From: Tupaia tana
Taxonomy: Eukaryota > Chordata > Mammalia > Scandentia > Tupaiidae
Direction of reading: 5' to 3'
Length of the DNA stretch: 64,000 nucleotides
Assembly (NCBI GenBank): GCA_026018925.1
Contig: JAKSZU010000031.1
Span: 9,075,448-9,139,447 of the forward strand
Shown in pieces: positions 21,431-32,039 of the stretch. The first letter of the stretch is position 1, and every line of letters begins with the position of its first letter. The notes beneath the pieces were generated by a model. That model worked only from the letters and a program-made list of their open reading frames with translations, did not search any database and was not told the origin of the DNA. The position numbers were made by a program, and so were the translations under genes.

Positions 21431-22478
21431 TAATGTATACACACAGATATGATGTGCATTTACAAGAGATATGAAGGATTATCACTGAGAGAAAAAACAC
21501 CTATGTTGTTATAAGAACAGGAAGCATCTTCAAATGCCACTTCCGATGGGAAATGGGGCTCCTTTTAAGTTAGTCCAACTCACGTGATCTAAAAAATGGT
21601 TTGAGAAGAGAAAGTACAGGTCAATTTTGCTTAGGTGGAAAGTTTCTTATCAAAGGCAGAAAAACCAAAACACAGTGTTTTCCTTGAAAAATTTCTCAAA
21701 TTTCTCGTGGAGATTTTGCATCGTCTGTTCATTTCCTTTCATGACTTTCAGGTGGGAATTAGCAGTGAGGATGAGGGAGAAGTCCCGGTATGATTTTGGT
21801 GTTTGCTTTCCTTCTTCGGCCCTGTAAGGCTGTACCAATTTTTCTTAGATCCTACACCGTGTGTTGACAGAGGCAGAGAAAATGCCAGGACTTGTATTTT
21901 CTGATGAGAATGCTGTTTTGAAGCTCAGCAGCTTAGATCCCAACAAGGACTTTTCCTGTAACGGACTGGAATAAATCGATGGATTTGTTGTGCTTATTTG
22001 TCAGAATTTGAGATCTAAATAACGACATTCCATAACACAACACAGATAGCATGCTGATAGGAGATTTATCGTTATTTTAAAACTATATAAACAATTTTGG
22101 CAGGAAGTTATGTTTTAACCCAAGAAAGCTGATTACGTGTGTGTGTGTCTCTCTGTGTGTATGTACAGAGGAGATTGTTGTACAAAGTGCCATAGAAAAT
22201 AATGAAATTATTGATTAAATGAGAAAATTCAATGATGCCTAAAGGAAGTCATTATCAGGGAGTCTTTCTGTGAACCTCGAACGTGTGCTTCATTTCATCA
22301 CTACCAACTAAAAGGAAATAATGAAGTAAATAGCAAAATAATTAACTGCTTATCCTCTCATTTCAGTGTAGATACGTCATAGACTGGAGCTAGCAGAGGC
22401 AGTAAGCAAAGGGTCAAATTCACTCCATTTCCAGATACTCTAAAATCCTCATGAAACTGCAATAATAGGTTACTAACT
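21431..22478. other. Stretch without recognised features
   Basis: AT-rich DNA with a short (GT)n at 22135-22161. No gene or named repeat. Confidence 0.4.
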
Positions 22479-22757
22479 GAGACCAGTTGATGGCATAAGG
22501 GTTATGTCTCCGGACTCCCACCTAGTTAACCCTTGTTCAAGTCCTGGCCCCGGCAACTTAAAACTCATGCCAGGCGCACATGCACGTGTGTGTGTGTGTG
22601 TGTGTGTGTGCCCAAAATCCTGAGAGAAGAATGGGGGAGAATGGACTGTGGTGTGGCCATTCCTCCAGGGGGTGATTTCTCATTTTTTGTCTGTCTCTCT
22701 TTGTTTCTCCAGTGAGCGTACACACTCTTTAACAAAAATCTCTCTCTATAAAAAAAT
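22479..22757 (+). mobile_element. SINE-A, sense, with (GT)n in the body
   Basis: GAGACCAGTTGATGGCATAAGG head, CTTGTTCAAGTCC B box. The alternating body is expanded to (GT)n at 22585-22610, palindrome decayed to CCTCCAGGGGG, CTCTTTAACAAAAATCTCTC end. Confidence 0.9.
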
Positions 22758-22884
22758 GAACTGAGTTCCCCATCGTGAGTTTCAAAGAAGTTCCAATAAA
22801 GCCACATCACACACAGAGAGACAGGTCCCTGAGGGACTTTATTTTTCCCTTGGCCACACCCATCCTCTGGTCGTTGTTGGAATC

Positions 22885-23284
22885 CAGCACTGAACCGAAG
22901 TTCGACTGCTCACTGCTCAGAAACCAACACTTGAGGAACAAGTCTTGAAAGAAAGGAAAGATTGCTTTATTCAGGAAGCTGGTAACATGGTGGACTAATG
23001 TCCCAAGACCTTCTCTAAGTCCCAGTCCAATGTGAAGGTTCTATTAAAGCGAAGTAAGGAGGGACTGCAGGTGGTTTTGCCCAGGACAGCATTGCATTAT
23101 TTCCTTGATCATTCTGCAGAGCAGTCTTGTTGATATCAGGGTTGTTCTTTGCAGCTGTGGCTGGGTCAAGCCCGATCTGATCATGGAGGGCAGAAGATTT
23201 TGTCTCCTTGAGCACCCTAGAAAGTCTTTTGGCTTTTTGGAACATATTTAAATGGAAGCCAATGAGTCTGCTAAGTACAGTTTA
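22885..23284 (-). mobile_element. Old ERV-type LTR candidate, antisense
   Basis: On the minus strand a polyadenylation signal (GAATAAAGCAATCTTTCC, near 22970) is followed by a CTTGTTCCTCAAGTGTTGG segment and a TTCGGTTCAG end, the layout of the R and U5 of class I ERV LTRs. Inner boundaries and a target duplication were not found. Old, with no coding region nearby. Confidence 0.5.
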
Positions 23285-23745
23285 ATAAATATTATAAACA
23301 CCGATAAGCTTGTAGTTCTGGAGTTTAGAAGTCCCTAGTTCACCAGGCTAAAACACAAGATGTTGGGATGGCCGTGATCCTTTCCGGAGGTTCCAAAGGA
23401 AGAGCTGCTTCCTGTGTCTTCCAGACTGCGGAGGTCTCTGGCGTTCCTTGGCTTGTGGTCTCATCCTTCATCCTCAGAGCCAGCAGTGATCCGACAAGTT
23501 CTGTTGTTGCTCTACTCTTTCCCTCCTTTTTTACATTTAAAGACCTTTGAGATTATTCTCTCTCCACCCCCAGGACATTCTGGTATTATGTCCTTATTAC
23601 AAAATCCACTGATTATCAGGCTTAATCCCATTTGCAGCTTTAATCCCCCCATTGTCACCTCAGTTAACATATTCACAGGTTCCAGAATCAAGACAGGGTC
23701 ATTTTTGTGGAAAGGGAGATTACTTTGCTTACAATACTAGTCATC
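23285..23745 (-). mobile_element. MaLR/MLT1-type LTR, antisense
   Basis: TAGTTCTGGAGTTTAGAAGTCC, GTTCCTTGGCTTGTGGTCTC and ATATTCACAGGTTCCAGAATC appear in the antisense MLT1 order. It directly adjoins the ERV-like LTR on its left. Confidence 0.65.
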
Positions 23746-23787
23746 TAATTCCTTTTGTTCCCCAATCTTGAAACCTAAGTATATACA

Positions 23788-23860
23788 TAGGGTCAGTCAT
23801 GAAGTATTTTTTCTGTTTCTCTATGCAAAACTGGGTCATGACTTTCCCAACTACCTAATA
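23788..23860. mobile_element. Short palindromic MITE (type 2), copy 2
   Basis: TAGGGTCAGTCATGAAGTATT and CATGACTTTCCCAACTACCTA are imperfect inverted ends around TTCTCTATGCAAAAC. TA at both edges. Confidence 0.6.
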
Positions 23861-25299
23861 AACTATGTGATTGATGTTTTAAGTGATAAAATTTAGGATT
23901 TACCCCCTAAGACATGATGCTGATTGTTTTCAAATGATGTTCTTGCCTTCTATATATGTATACATAATTTTGAGATAAATATATATTCCCATTGTACTGT
24001 TTTCAAAATAGAATGGTTGTTGGGCGAAAGCTTCTCTGTGCCTTTTGCATGAACATTTTAAGCCTTAAAGCGTTAAAATGTTACTCATTTATTTTTGAAC
24101 ATCTCAGAATATAAACGTTAATATTTACCAATTTTCCAAGTGAAACACATAAATGAATACAACAAAACAAGGTATACCGTGCCACAGATACTCAAGGTAG
24201 AAGAACGTGACAGAGTAAGGTGATTTGAGAGCACTATGAATGAAAATTAAGTATCACTATGTTAACCAAAGAGTGTGCATACCAGTGTGTTTTACTGTTT
24301 AGTTTTTTCTCTATGTCATTCGGACTGGGCTGTCTCATCAGCGTCCTTCCAAAATTAATATTTATTGAATAGTGACTGCATTTAGTGTTTTGGTTGGTAT
24401 TTTAATTTCCCTAATCACCCTAGGGAAGGTTACCGAAGAGTCTTTTTCTCTCTTTTTTTTTTTTTTAGTCATCTGAAATTTATTTTAAGTAATTTGATTT
24501 CATTTTATCTTTACGAATTCATATGAAAAATTAAATGTTTCAAATCTGTATCCAATTCATCTGTACTAAATGAAATGCAAAATAAGATGAAACAAAACAA
24601 AAAGCCTCAAAGATGGAACAGAGTTTGATTTGTTCAAGCATTTGATACTAAAATATTTCAAGGACAACATTTGAGAGCACTCATCAATTAGGATGAAATG
24701 TCAATGGAGGTATTACAGTCATGAATATGTATGAGATGAGTGACAAAGCATCCAAATATGCTGTCTGAAAGGTACTTAAAAAATACATTTTGAAATGCAA
24801 AGATACTAAATTGTTGGAAAAGACTTTGGTATACTTTTTCACTCTTTGAGAGAAAAGGTCACCAGAAATAAATACATGGCAATGCAAAGAAAAATGAGCA
24901 ATATGATCAATAATGCTGGCTAATAGGTGCAGATTAAACAGTGACAGGGAGGAATTGGAAGTGCTCTTTCTGTGTTGACAGGTATCACTATGTTCACCAA
25001 AAGGATCTTGTTAGGCAGTAAATAATTTATACAAGATATTTAAAACCAAAACCATTCTGGCAGTGTTCTTTGGCCTGAACACACACATATGCACACACAT
25101 GTGCACGCACGCACACACACACACACACACACATTTGGTACCAGTACAGCAATATGACCCTGACCACAAAGCAACAGCAAATCTTGATTAGACAGTCTCA
25201 CTGAATCAAACAAGAGCAACCCAATATCCCTTCAAAAATTGACCCTTTCTACTTAGTCTTTCTTAGGTACTTCCTTCAAAACCCTTACCTGAAATATAT
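23861..25299. other. AT-rich stretch without recognised genes
   Basis: Nothing recognised apart from a microsatellite (below) and a poly-T at 24454-24467. Confidence 0.4.
25079..25133 (+). repeat. (CA)n microsatellite
   Basis: Compound CACACATATGCACACACATGTG followed by a pure (CA)n run at 25109-25133. Confidence 0.9.
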
Positions 25300-25309
25300 A
25301 TATATTTAA

Positions 25310-26093
25310 AATTATTATTATTTGGTAATTGACTTTCTAGAGAAGTTTTATGTTTACAGCAAAGTTGCACAGAAAACACAGTTCCCATATATCTCCTGCC
25401 CTGACAGGATATATAGCCTTCCCTACTTGGATACGTCATTATCACCCAAAGTTCCTACTTTATATTAAGGTTCATTCATGGTGTTGTCGTCTGTGAGTTT
25501 TGACAGGTGTGTAATGGCATGTCTCATCTTGTAGGGTCAGACATGATATTATCACTAACCTGGAAATCCTCTGTGGTCTGTCAATCGTTCCTGTCTTCCT
25601 GATAACCTCTAGGAACTGCTGATCTTTTTACTGTCTGTATAATTGAATGCTTTGCAGAATTTCATAGAATCAGAAGTCCAATCTCAGCAGCCTTTTCGTT
25701 GTTGGCTTCTTCACAGTGACTTCCTAGAGTTAATAGCATGCATTTAAGTTTCCCGCACGTCTTTTCATGACTTGGTAGCCCATTTATTTTTAGTGCTGTG
25801 TAATATTCCACTTTCTCAACCCACCGTGGTTTATTCATTCTCCTATTGAACGACGTCTTGGTTGCTTCTATGTTTTGGATAAAGCTGCTGGTTCACATTT
25901 GTGTGTAGGTTGTTGTGTGGAGATACGTTTTCAGTTCCTCTGGGTAAATACCTACGTCTGTGATTGCTGATCTTCTGATAAGAGTATATGTAGTTTTGTT
26001 TACAAAAATGGCTGTCTTTCAAGTGGTTTTATCATTTTTCATTCCCACCAGGAATGAGTGTGAGTTCTGTTGCTCTAGCACGTGGTGGTGTCA
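25310..26093 (-). mobile_element. L1M LINE-1 3'UTR and end of ORF2, antisense
   Basis: Antisense L1M order is clear: AGAAAACACAGTTCCCATAT, ACGTCATTATCACCCAAAGT, ACTGATCTTTTTACTGTCT-like text, CTTTTCATGACTTGGTAGCC, CTCCTATTGAACGACGTCTTGG, GTAAATACC. The left edge near 25310 is the element's 3' end. A SINE-B interrupts it at 26109. Confidence 0.85.
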
Positions 26094-26108
26094 AGATGTG
26101 AGAGTTTC

Positions 26109-26191
26109 GGGACCAGCAGGTGGCATGGTGGATAAGGTGCTGGATACTCCCACATGGCCAACCATGGTTTGAGTCCTGGACCTGGTGGCTT

Positions 26192-26222
<31 letters not shown>

Positions 26223-26277
26223 TATCAAATTAAAATAAATGAATGATTAATAAAATAAATAAACCTTTAAAAAAAAA
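26109..26277 (+). mobile_element. SINE-B, sense, inside the L1
   Basis: GGGACCAGCAGGTGGCATGG, GGTTTGAGTCCTGG, CT-run, TCTTATCAAATTAAAAT tail. Perfect 15-bp duplication AGATGTGAGAGTTTC at 26094-26108 and 26278-26292. Confidence 0.95.
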
Positions 26278-26802
26278 AGATGTGAGAGTTTCACCGTTCT
26301 AATAGACGTGCGGTGATAGCTCATTGTTGTAATGTTCCTGAGTAACATAGGATGTGGAACATCTCTTCCCGTGCTTATTTGCCTTCTGTATATTTTATTT
26401 AGTGAACATCTCTTGAGATGTTTTTGTCTGTTTTCTTAATCAGGTGCTTTATTTCTGATAGTTGCGTAGTAGGAGTTCTTTGTATAGTTGTAGATAGCAG
26501 CCCTTTATCAAATAGGTCTTTTGCAAATATTTTCTGCCAGTCTGTAGCTTGTCTTCTCATTCTCAGATACCCTTTTTTTTCAGAGTAGAAGCTTTTAATT
26601 TGTAATAAAATCCAGTTTATCAATTTTTCTTTCATGTATCATGTCTTTGATGTTATATCTAAACTTATCACCAAACACAATTATCTAGATATTTTCATGA
26701 GTTAACAATTTAGGAGTTTTATAGTTTTGCACTTTAAATTTAGATTTATAATCTTGTGTGAGTTAATGTTTTTGAAAAATGTGAGGTCTGTATTCTATTT
26801 TT
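26278..26802 (-). pseudogene. L1 ORF2 C-terminal remnant, antisense
   Basis: Minus-strand 26635-26399 reads LINWILLQIKSFYSEKK, ATDWQKIFAKDLFDKGLLS and IKHLIKKTDKNISRD, the C-terminal region of L1 ORF2 just before the cysteine-rich segment. ORF2 is the endonuclease/reverse transcriptase of L1. Stops and frame changes show it is dead. Confidence 0.85.
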
Positions 26803-27090
26803 TTGTTTGTTTGTTTGTTTGTTTTAGAGAGACTTTTGCTATAGTGGGCATGTGCTTACCAGAGAGAGAGACAGAAAGACAGAAAGTGAGAGCTCACCCC
26901 CTAGGGGTATAGTCACACAGCAATCCCTTCTCCATCGTCCTCTCAGGATTTTGGGCACATACACACATGCACCCGGCCTGAGTTTGTTTGTTTGTTTGTT
27001 TGTTTGTTTTTAAGCTGCTGGTTTTGAGACTTGAACTGTAGTCAACTATGTGGGAGTCTAGTGATGTAACTGTTATACCATCTGCTATTC
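26803..27090 (-). mobile_element. SINE-A, antisense, with two (GTTT)n expansions
   Basis: GTTT repeats occur both in the tail (26803-26824) and inside the body at 26982-27010, before TTTTAAGCTGCTGG. AGACTTTTGCTATAGTGGGCATGTG end, head ending ATCTGCTATTCCC. Confidence 0.87.
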
Positions 27091-27103
27091 CCAAGATTCT
27101 TTT

Positions 27104-27153
27104 TTTTTTAATTTTGCCAGAGGGTGTGTTGACTTACCAGAGAAAAACAGAAG

Positions 27154-27190
<37 letters not shown>

Positions 27191-27371
27191 CTCCCTCACC
27201 ATGGAGAATGATCATGGGACAATCCTTTCTCCATTTCTCCCTTTTCAGGATTTTGGGCTTGCACACACACATAGCAGTGTGTTTCTCAAGCCATCAGACA
27301 CCAGGTCTGGACTCCAGCTGTGCAGTTGGCCATGTGGGGTCCAGCCATCCTAACCACCCTCCTGTGGGCTG
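27104..27371 (-). mobile_element. SINE-A-like element, antisense, next to the previous one
   Basis: TTTTGCCAGAGGGTGTGTTGAC, long GA-run, GCTTGCACACACACATAGC, head ending CTCCTGTGGGCTGGC. CCAAGATTCTTTT (27091) and CCGAGATTCCTTG (27372) form an imperfect duplication. Confidence 0.82.
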
Positions 27372-27671
27372 GCCGAGATTCCTTGTTTTCACATGTGGAA
27401 GCCCACTTAGCTCTTACAGTATCATTTGTTGAAAACAATACCCTTTCTCTGTTGTATTGTCTTTGTTCCTTTGCCAATGATCAGTCAACTATTTCTGTGT
27501 AGGTCTATCCTGTTATATTCATCTATTGCCTATCCTTTTGCCGATATGACACTGTCTTAATGATAAAGCCTCCTTTTGTTCAGGTATGTATTTACATTTC
27601 AGTTGTTTTTCCAATCTCATCTGTCTTAGTTCAACAATACTTCAATGAATATTTTTCAAATAAATTAGATG
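27372..27671 (-). mobile_element. L1M LINE-1 ORF2, antisense, continuation
   Basis: TATCATTTGTTGAAAACAAT, TTTGTTCCTTTGCCAATGATC and GATATGACACTGTCTTAATG follow the antisense ORF2 order upstream of the part at 26278-26802. Confidence 0.8.
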
Positions 27672-27870
27672 GAGTCAGCAGGTGGCACAGCGGTTAAGGC
27701 ACTGGACTCCCACAGGTGGACCACAGTTCAAGTTCCAGATGCAGTGGTTTAAAATCATGCCAGGCATATGTATGTGCATACCCCAAATCCCAGGAGAATG
27801 GAGAAGAGATTGCAGTGTGGCCACCCCCCGGCTGGTGATTTCTCAATTTTCTTCTCATTATTTCTTCCTT
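27672..27870 (+). mobile_element. SINE-A, sense, diverged and 3' truncated
   Basis: GGAGTCAGCAGGTGGCACAGCGG head, CAGTTCAAGTTCC, body and GTGATTTCTCAATTTTC, then the usual GAGCGCACG end is missing. Confidence 0.85.
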
Positions 27871-28054
27871 TTTTGAAGTTACAATTTTATGTGCCTCAAG
27901 TCTTCAAATTACCTCCCACCCGTCAGTTGTATTTTTAAAATTATATTTTTTTCCAGATATTAAAATGCAAGTTTATTTACTCTTTGTCAGAGCATTACTT
28001 TTTTTTCACATTATTTTTTTATTATTATTATTTTTTTGTATATACTTTCAGTCA

Positions 28055-28260
28055 TATTGTTTGGCTTACAATGAGACCATTTCGATATGTGAACATTTCT
28101 CCGTGGATCAAGGATCTAAATCTAAGACCTCAAACTATAAAGCTGCTCCTGGAAAACACTGGAGAAACTCCTCTAATTATTTCTCTCCTGCAAGCACATG
28201 TGCCCGATGCAAAACAAAACAAAATTTAAAAAAAGATTGGATATTGGATTGAAATGAAAA
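28055..28260 (+). pseudogene. L1 ORF2 fragment, sense
   Basis: The frame reads SPWIKDLNLRPQTIKLLLEN (28099-28158), corresponding to the SRWIKDLN-type motif in the C-terminal half of L1 ORF2. Short, with an A-rich end near 28230. Unlike the L1 just to its left it lies in sense, so it is a separate insertion. Confidence 0.75.
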
Positions 28261-28329
28261 AAGAACAACTACTCATTCATACATTTATCTCATTTAGAAT
28301 TATGATGTAACTGAATATGATGGACAGAC

Positions 28330-28700
28330 AGGACAGTGGCAAGTGGTCGGATTAGTGATCAGAAATCACTAAATATTGAAGCACTTGGGGTATGGCCAAA
28401 TATGTATTTAGAGGCAAATTCACATCCCTAAAATTTCTCCACATTAAACATACAAAAATACATTCACTCTACTTTCAACTTCATTAGATACAAAGAAGAA
28501 AGAAAAACTAAATGAAACTGGAAAGCATAATAAACTTAGTATACATAAAAGTGAGATTAATGAGTTAGAAAAAAACATGAATCTACAAAAGAAAACAAAA
28601 GGCAAATTAAGAGAATGTGACAGTTGAGGATAATTTATCTACTCCTGACAAAAAGGCAAAAATAAAGAAAGTGTGAATAAGAAAATAATAAAATGTATTT
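28330..28700 (+). mobile_element. Probable LINE-1 ORF2 remnant, sense, highly degraded
   Basis: A-rich text with TATTTAGAGGCAAATTCAC and GAGATTAATGAGTTAGAAAA resembles the L1 ORF2 region between endonuclease and reverse transcriptase. No frame remains. Confidence 0.45.
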
Positions 28701-28726
28701 AAATGGTGTGTGTGTGGGGGGGTGTG

Positions 28727-28997
28727 TATTTTAGAGAGATTTTTGCTATAGATCTAGCACATGCGCTTGCCAGAGAGATGGAGAGAGACAGAGAGACAGA
28801 AAGCAAGAAATCACCCCACCCTCATTGTGGGGGGGGTGGCCACACCTCAATCCCTTCTCCTCTGTTCTCCTCTCTGATTTTTGGGCACACACATATACAT
28901 ACCTGGTGTGAGTTTTAAGTTGTTGGGTCCAGGACTCAAACTATAGTCTACTACATGGGAGTCCAGCGATGTAAGCATTATTCTATCTATGGGTCCC
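28727..28997 (-). mobile_element. SINE-A, antisense
   Basis: TAGAGAGATTTTTGCTATAGATC, CACATGCGCTTGCC, GA-run, head ending TCTATGGGTCCC. A (TG)n/G-run precedes it at 28704-28724. Confidence 0.88.
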
Positions 28998-29501
28998 TTA
29001 ATCACTGTATGTTAAAGTGCGGGCATAAGGTTATTTACTAAGGACCTGATTTTTTACCATTTGCTTCATCTAATGCCGCATTTTTCTAATGCGATACTGT
29101 TTTCGAATATGCTGTTTGCTCAATTTGCCCAAATCATTTTAAAGGAAATTTCACCTTAAATATAGTAAATGAATTAAGTTTTTTCATAGTCTTTCTAAAC
29201 CAGAGCTCTTTACCTTCAACCACAGAATATGAAAGTAACTTTAGTGATCATTTTCATAGAAGTAGTCAGGATATCTGCCCAGAAGTCCTGGCCATAGGGT
29301 TTAAGGCTCAGAAAGAATCTATGTTGAAGAGGACTGCATGTTTGATTTTTAGGGTATATTCTTCCACTTCATTGATGAATAAATGTTTAACTCAACCATA
29401 TTCAAATGAATTCGCATTATAATACCAGACTTTTTTTTTTCATCTACAAAAATGTGGTGTTATAATATGAAGTATTATATACCATATCAATGATTACATT
29501 T
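28998..29501. other. AT-rich stretch without recognised features
   Basis: No gene or repeat recognised. Confidence 0.4.
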
Positions 29502-29527
29502 AGAAAGGGTTATTTTTTAAAAGTACT

Positions 29528-29791
29528 GGGACCAGCAGTTAGTGTAATTGCTGTGTCGCTGGACTCCCATGTAGTCAACCGCGGTTTGCGTACCAGACCC
29601 GGTGGCTTAAAACTCACGCCGGGTGCATGTGCGTGCGTGCCCAAGATCCCGAGAGGAGAATGGAGGAGAAGGGATTGCAGCGTGGCCATCCCCCCGGGGG
29701 GTGATTTCTCGCTTTCAGTCTCTATGTCTCTCTCTGTCTGTCTGGCGAGCGCACGTGCCCTATAGCAAAAACCTCTCCCCCCCCAAAAAAA
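29528..29791 (+). mobile_element. SINE-A, sense, inserted into a SINE-B tail
   Basis: GGGACCAGCAGTTAGTGTAATTG head, GGTTTGCGTACC B-box region (the changed-B-box subtype), TCTGTCTGTCTGGCGAGCG, CCTATAGCAAAAACCTCTCC. AAAAGTACT flanks it on both sides (29519-29527 and about 29792). Confidence 0.93.
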
Positions 29792-29799
29792 AAAGTACT

Positions 29800-29805
29800 T
29801 ATTTG

Positions 29806-29843
<38 letters not shown>

Positions 29844-29983
29844 TTTACATTTTCCTATAGGGCACATATGCTCACCAGAGAGGGACGGGGGTGGAGTAGT
29901 GAGGAAGCAAGTTGCTAGGTCTTGAACCATGGTCGGCCAAGTGGGAGTCCAGCACTTTAACCACCACGCCACCTGCTGGCACC
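29800..29983 (-). mobile_element. SINE-B variant with SINE-A-type end, antisense, with (ATT)n tail
   Basis: Long (ATT)n at 29809-29843, then TTTTCCTATAGGGCACATATGCTCACCAG, GA-run, head ending CCACCTGCTGGCACC. Its outer flanks GAAAGGGTTATTTTTT (29502) and GGAAGGGTTATTTATT (29984) match, showing that it inserted first. Confidence 0.88.
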
Positions 29984-30000
29984 TAGGAAGGGTTATTTAT

Positions 30001-30276
30001 TTCAAATCTTTTAAGTCCTTTAATCTACCGATGGTACTTTGAGAAAATGTAGATGGTCTAGTCCATACGTAAAATGCATTTTGAGGGCTTTTACAATGTT
30101 TCCAGTATGAGGATCAAAGCCAGTTCATGCATAACAAGAGCAGCCTGGGGACTGCTGTCTACATAGCTGTGGAGGCTGCTGGATATTTACTGAGAAGAAC
30201 AGTCTAGTCACAGTTCCCTCCTTCTCCCTGTGGGTTGGGTGTGACCATCCTCTCTTTCCACCGAAAATGCGTGGAT
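30001..30276. other. Stretch without recognised features
   Basis: No gene or repeat recognised before the compound insertion. Confidence 0.4.
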
Positions 30277-30294
30277 AAGAAATATGTTTCCTGT

Positions 30295-30812
30295 TGGGAC
30301 CAGCAGTTAGCGTAATGGCTGTGTCGCTGGACTCCCACGTAGTCGACTACGGTTTGAGTCCCGGACCCAGTGGCTTAAACTCACGCTGGGCGCGTGTGTG
30401 TGCGTGCCCAAGATCCCGAGAGGAGAATGGAGGAGAAGGGATTGCGGCGTGGCCATCCCCCCTGGGGGTGATTTCTCACTTTCTGTCTCTATGTCTCTCT
30501 CTGTCTTTCTGGCGAGCGCACGCGCCCTGTAGCAAAAAAAAAACTCTCCAAAAAAAAAAAAAAAAAGAAAACATTCTTCTATTATTTTAATTGCATCCTG
30601 AGTGAATTCATCTTACATTGTAACATTTGATATTGCCTTTCTTAGTATTATCTCTCTTCCAATGGTTTGGAATTTTGGTTTGCAAACTAATCCTGAATAA
30701 GATCTCTCTCCTTATATTTCTCAGAAAAGCAGTGATAGTGGCATATGGTAAATCATGTCTGGTGAGCGCATGCGCCCTATAGCAAAAAAACTCTCAAAAA
30801 AAAAAATAAAAA
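30295..30812 (+). mobile_element. Compound SINE-A insertion: full SINE, unique DNA, second SINE tail
   Basis: Full SINE-A at 30295-30566 with its own poly-A, then about 190 bp of unrelated sequence (30567-30756), then only the last part of another SINE-A (TCTGGTGAGCGCATGCGCC...CAAAAAAACTCTC) and a second A-tail. A perfect 18-bp duplication AAGAAATATGTTTCCTGT at 30277-30294 and 30813-30830 brackets the whole block, so it probably entered as one unit. The two SINE ends differ in sequence, so the second is not a simple copy of the first. Confidence 0.85.
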
Positions 30813-30903
30813 AAGAAATATGTTTCCTGTCACCCAAAGAAAGTGGCAGTGAGAACTTGAGTTCCACTCTGTGTAATTCCATCACTAGCTCCATCTCTCT
30901 CTT

Positions 30904-31106
30904 TTTTTTTCTTTTAAGAATTTTTTATTTAATTTGATTTATTATTATTATTCTTATTTTAATTTGCTATAGGGCATGTGTGCTTCCCAGAGAGAGGCAG
31001 AGAGAGAGCGAGAGAATAAGAAAGAAGCCACCAGGCCTGGGATTTGAACTGTGGTCAGCCATGTAGGAGTCCAGCGCCTTAACCAGCATGTCACACCTGT
31101 CAACCC
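30904..31106 (-). mobile_element. SINE-B variant with SINE-A-type end, antisense
   Basis: TTTAATTTGATTTATTATTATTATTC tail, TTGCTATAGGGCATGTGTGC, GA-run, head ending TCACACCTGTCAACCC. GCTCCATCTCTCTC and GCTCCGTCTCTTTC flank it. Confidence 0.87.
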
Positions 31107-31191
31107 TGCTCCGTCTCTTTCTCTATTCCCTCAAACTAAGAATAAGTCAAGCAGGGGATTAAGACTATCATGAGGCCATTTTAAATCCATG

Positions 31192-31463
31192 TGGGCAAGG
31201 CACCAAGATGGTGACACAGCAGTGAAATGCCACACTCTGCCATGTTGTCCCACATAGGAACGTTCCCGGTTCAAATCCAGAGGCCTCCCTGAGTATGCTG
31301 GACCCACATTTGCCAGTGACCCGGGACTGGCTGCTGCTGGGGTAGTTCATTGTGTGAGGACGTTGTTGGAGGTGCTGTCTTTTTCTCTGTGTGTGTGTAT
31401 GTCATTTGTGGGTTCCTCTCACTCATGGAAGAAAGAACTAAATCAAACTTTAAAAAGTTGTTT
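31192..31463 (+). mobile_element. SINE-C, sense
   Basis: GGTGACACAGCAGTGAAATGCC (A-box side), CGGTTCAAATCCAGAGGCC (B box GGTTCAAATCC), CCTCCCTGAGTATGCTGGA, a CT/GT-rich middle and an A-rich end. Flanks TTTAAATCCATGT and TTTAAATGCACAT are similar. The head differs from SINE-A/B throughout, so this is a separate tRNA-derived family. Confidence 0.75.
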
Positions 31464-31514
31464 AAATGCACATCAGCTGTCAGAGTCTGCACGTAATCCC
31501 ACAGGAAACATCTC

Positions 31515-31787
31515 TTTTTTTTTTTTTTTTTTTTGAGAGGTTTTCACTACAGGGCGCGTGCTCTTGCTAGAAAGACAGAGAGAGACAGAGAGACAAAAAG
31601 CGAGAAATCACCCCCTAGGGGACATGGCCACACTGCAATCCCTTCTCCTCCATTCTCCTCTCAGGATCTTGGGCATGCACGCACATGTGCCCAGCATGAG
31701 TTTCAGCCACCGGGTCCGGGAAGCAAACTGCGGTCAACTACATGGGAGTCGAGCGACACAGCCATTACGCTAACTGCTGGTCCCAGG
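31515..31787 (-). mobile_element. SINE-A, antisense
   Basis: Poly-T, GAGAGGTTTTCACTACAGGGCG, head ending GCTGGTCCC. AGGAAACATCT occurs at 31503 and 31792. Confidence 0.92.
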
Positions 31788-31803
31788 GTTAGGAAACATC
31801 TTT

Positions 31804-32029
31804 AGAGAGACCCATGAAGTATGTGTTGGTCATCCCTGATAACGCTTTTTCCCTTTTCTTACACAGACATCTAATTTTTCTATACTAAACATGTTAGTGT
31901 TTATGTATTTTTTATGTCATAAAACAGGAGGAAACTGAAATAAATAAGCCCAGGAAAATAGCCTTAGAATCAATGATGTAATATAGATGAAACTCTGTAA
32001 AATACAATGAAAATGCAAAAAAAAAAAAA
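31804..32029. other. Stretch ending in a poly-A run
   Basis: Unassigned AT-rich DNA. The A20-plus run at 32018-32039 may be the tail of an unrecognised retroelement or belong to the L1 fragment on its right. Confidence 0.35.
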
Positions 32030-32039
32030 AAAAAAAAAA

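Noticed and set aside
25960..26172. Open frame with a membrane-like stretch
   Set aside because: It is an antisense reading of the L1M 3' region running into a SINE-B.
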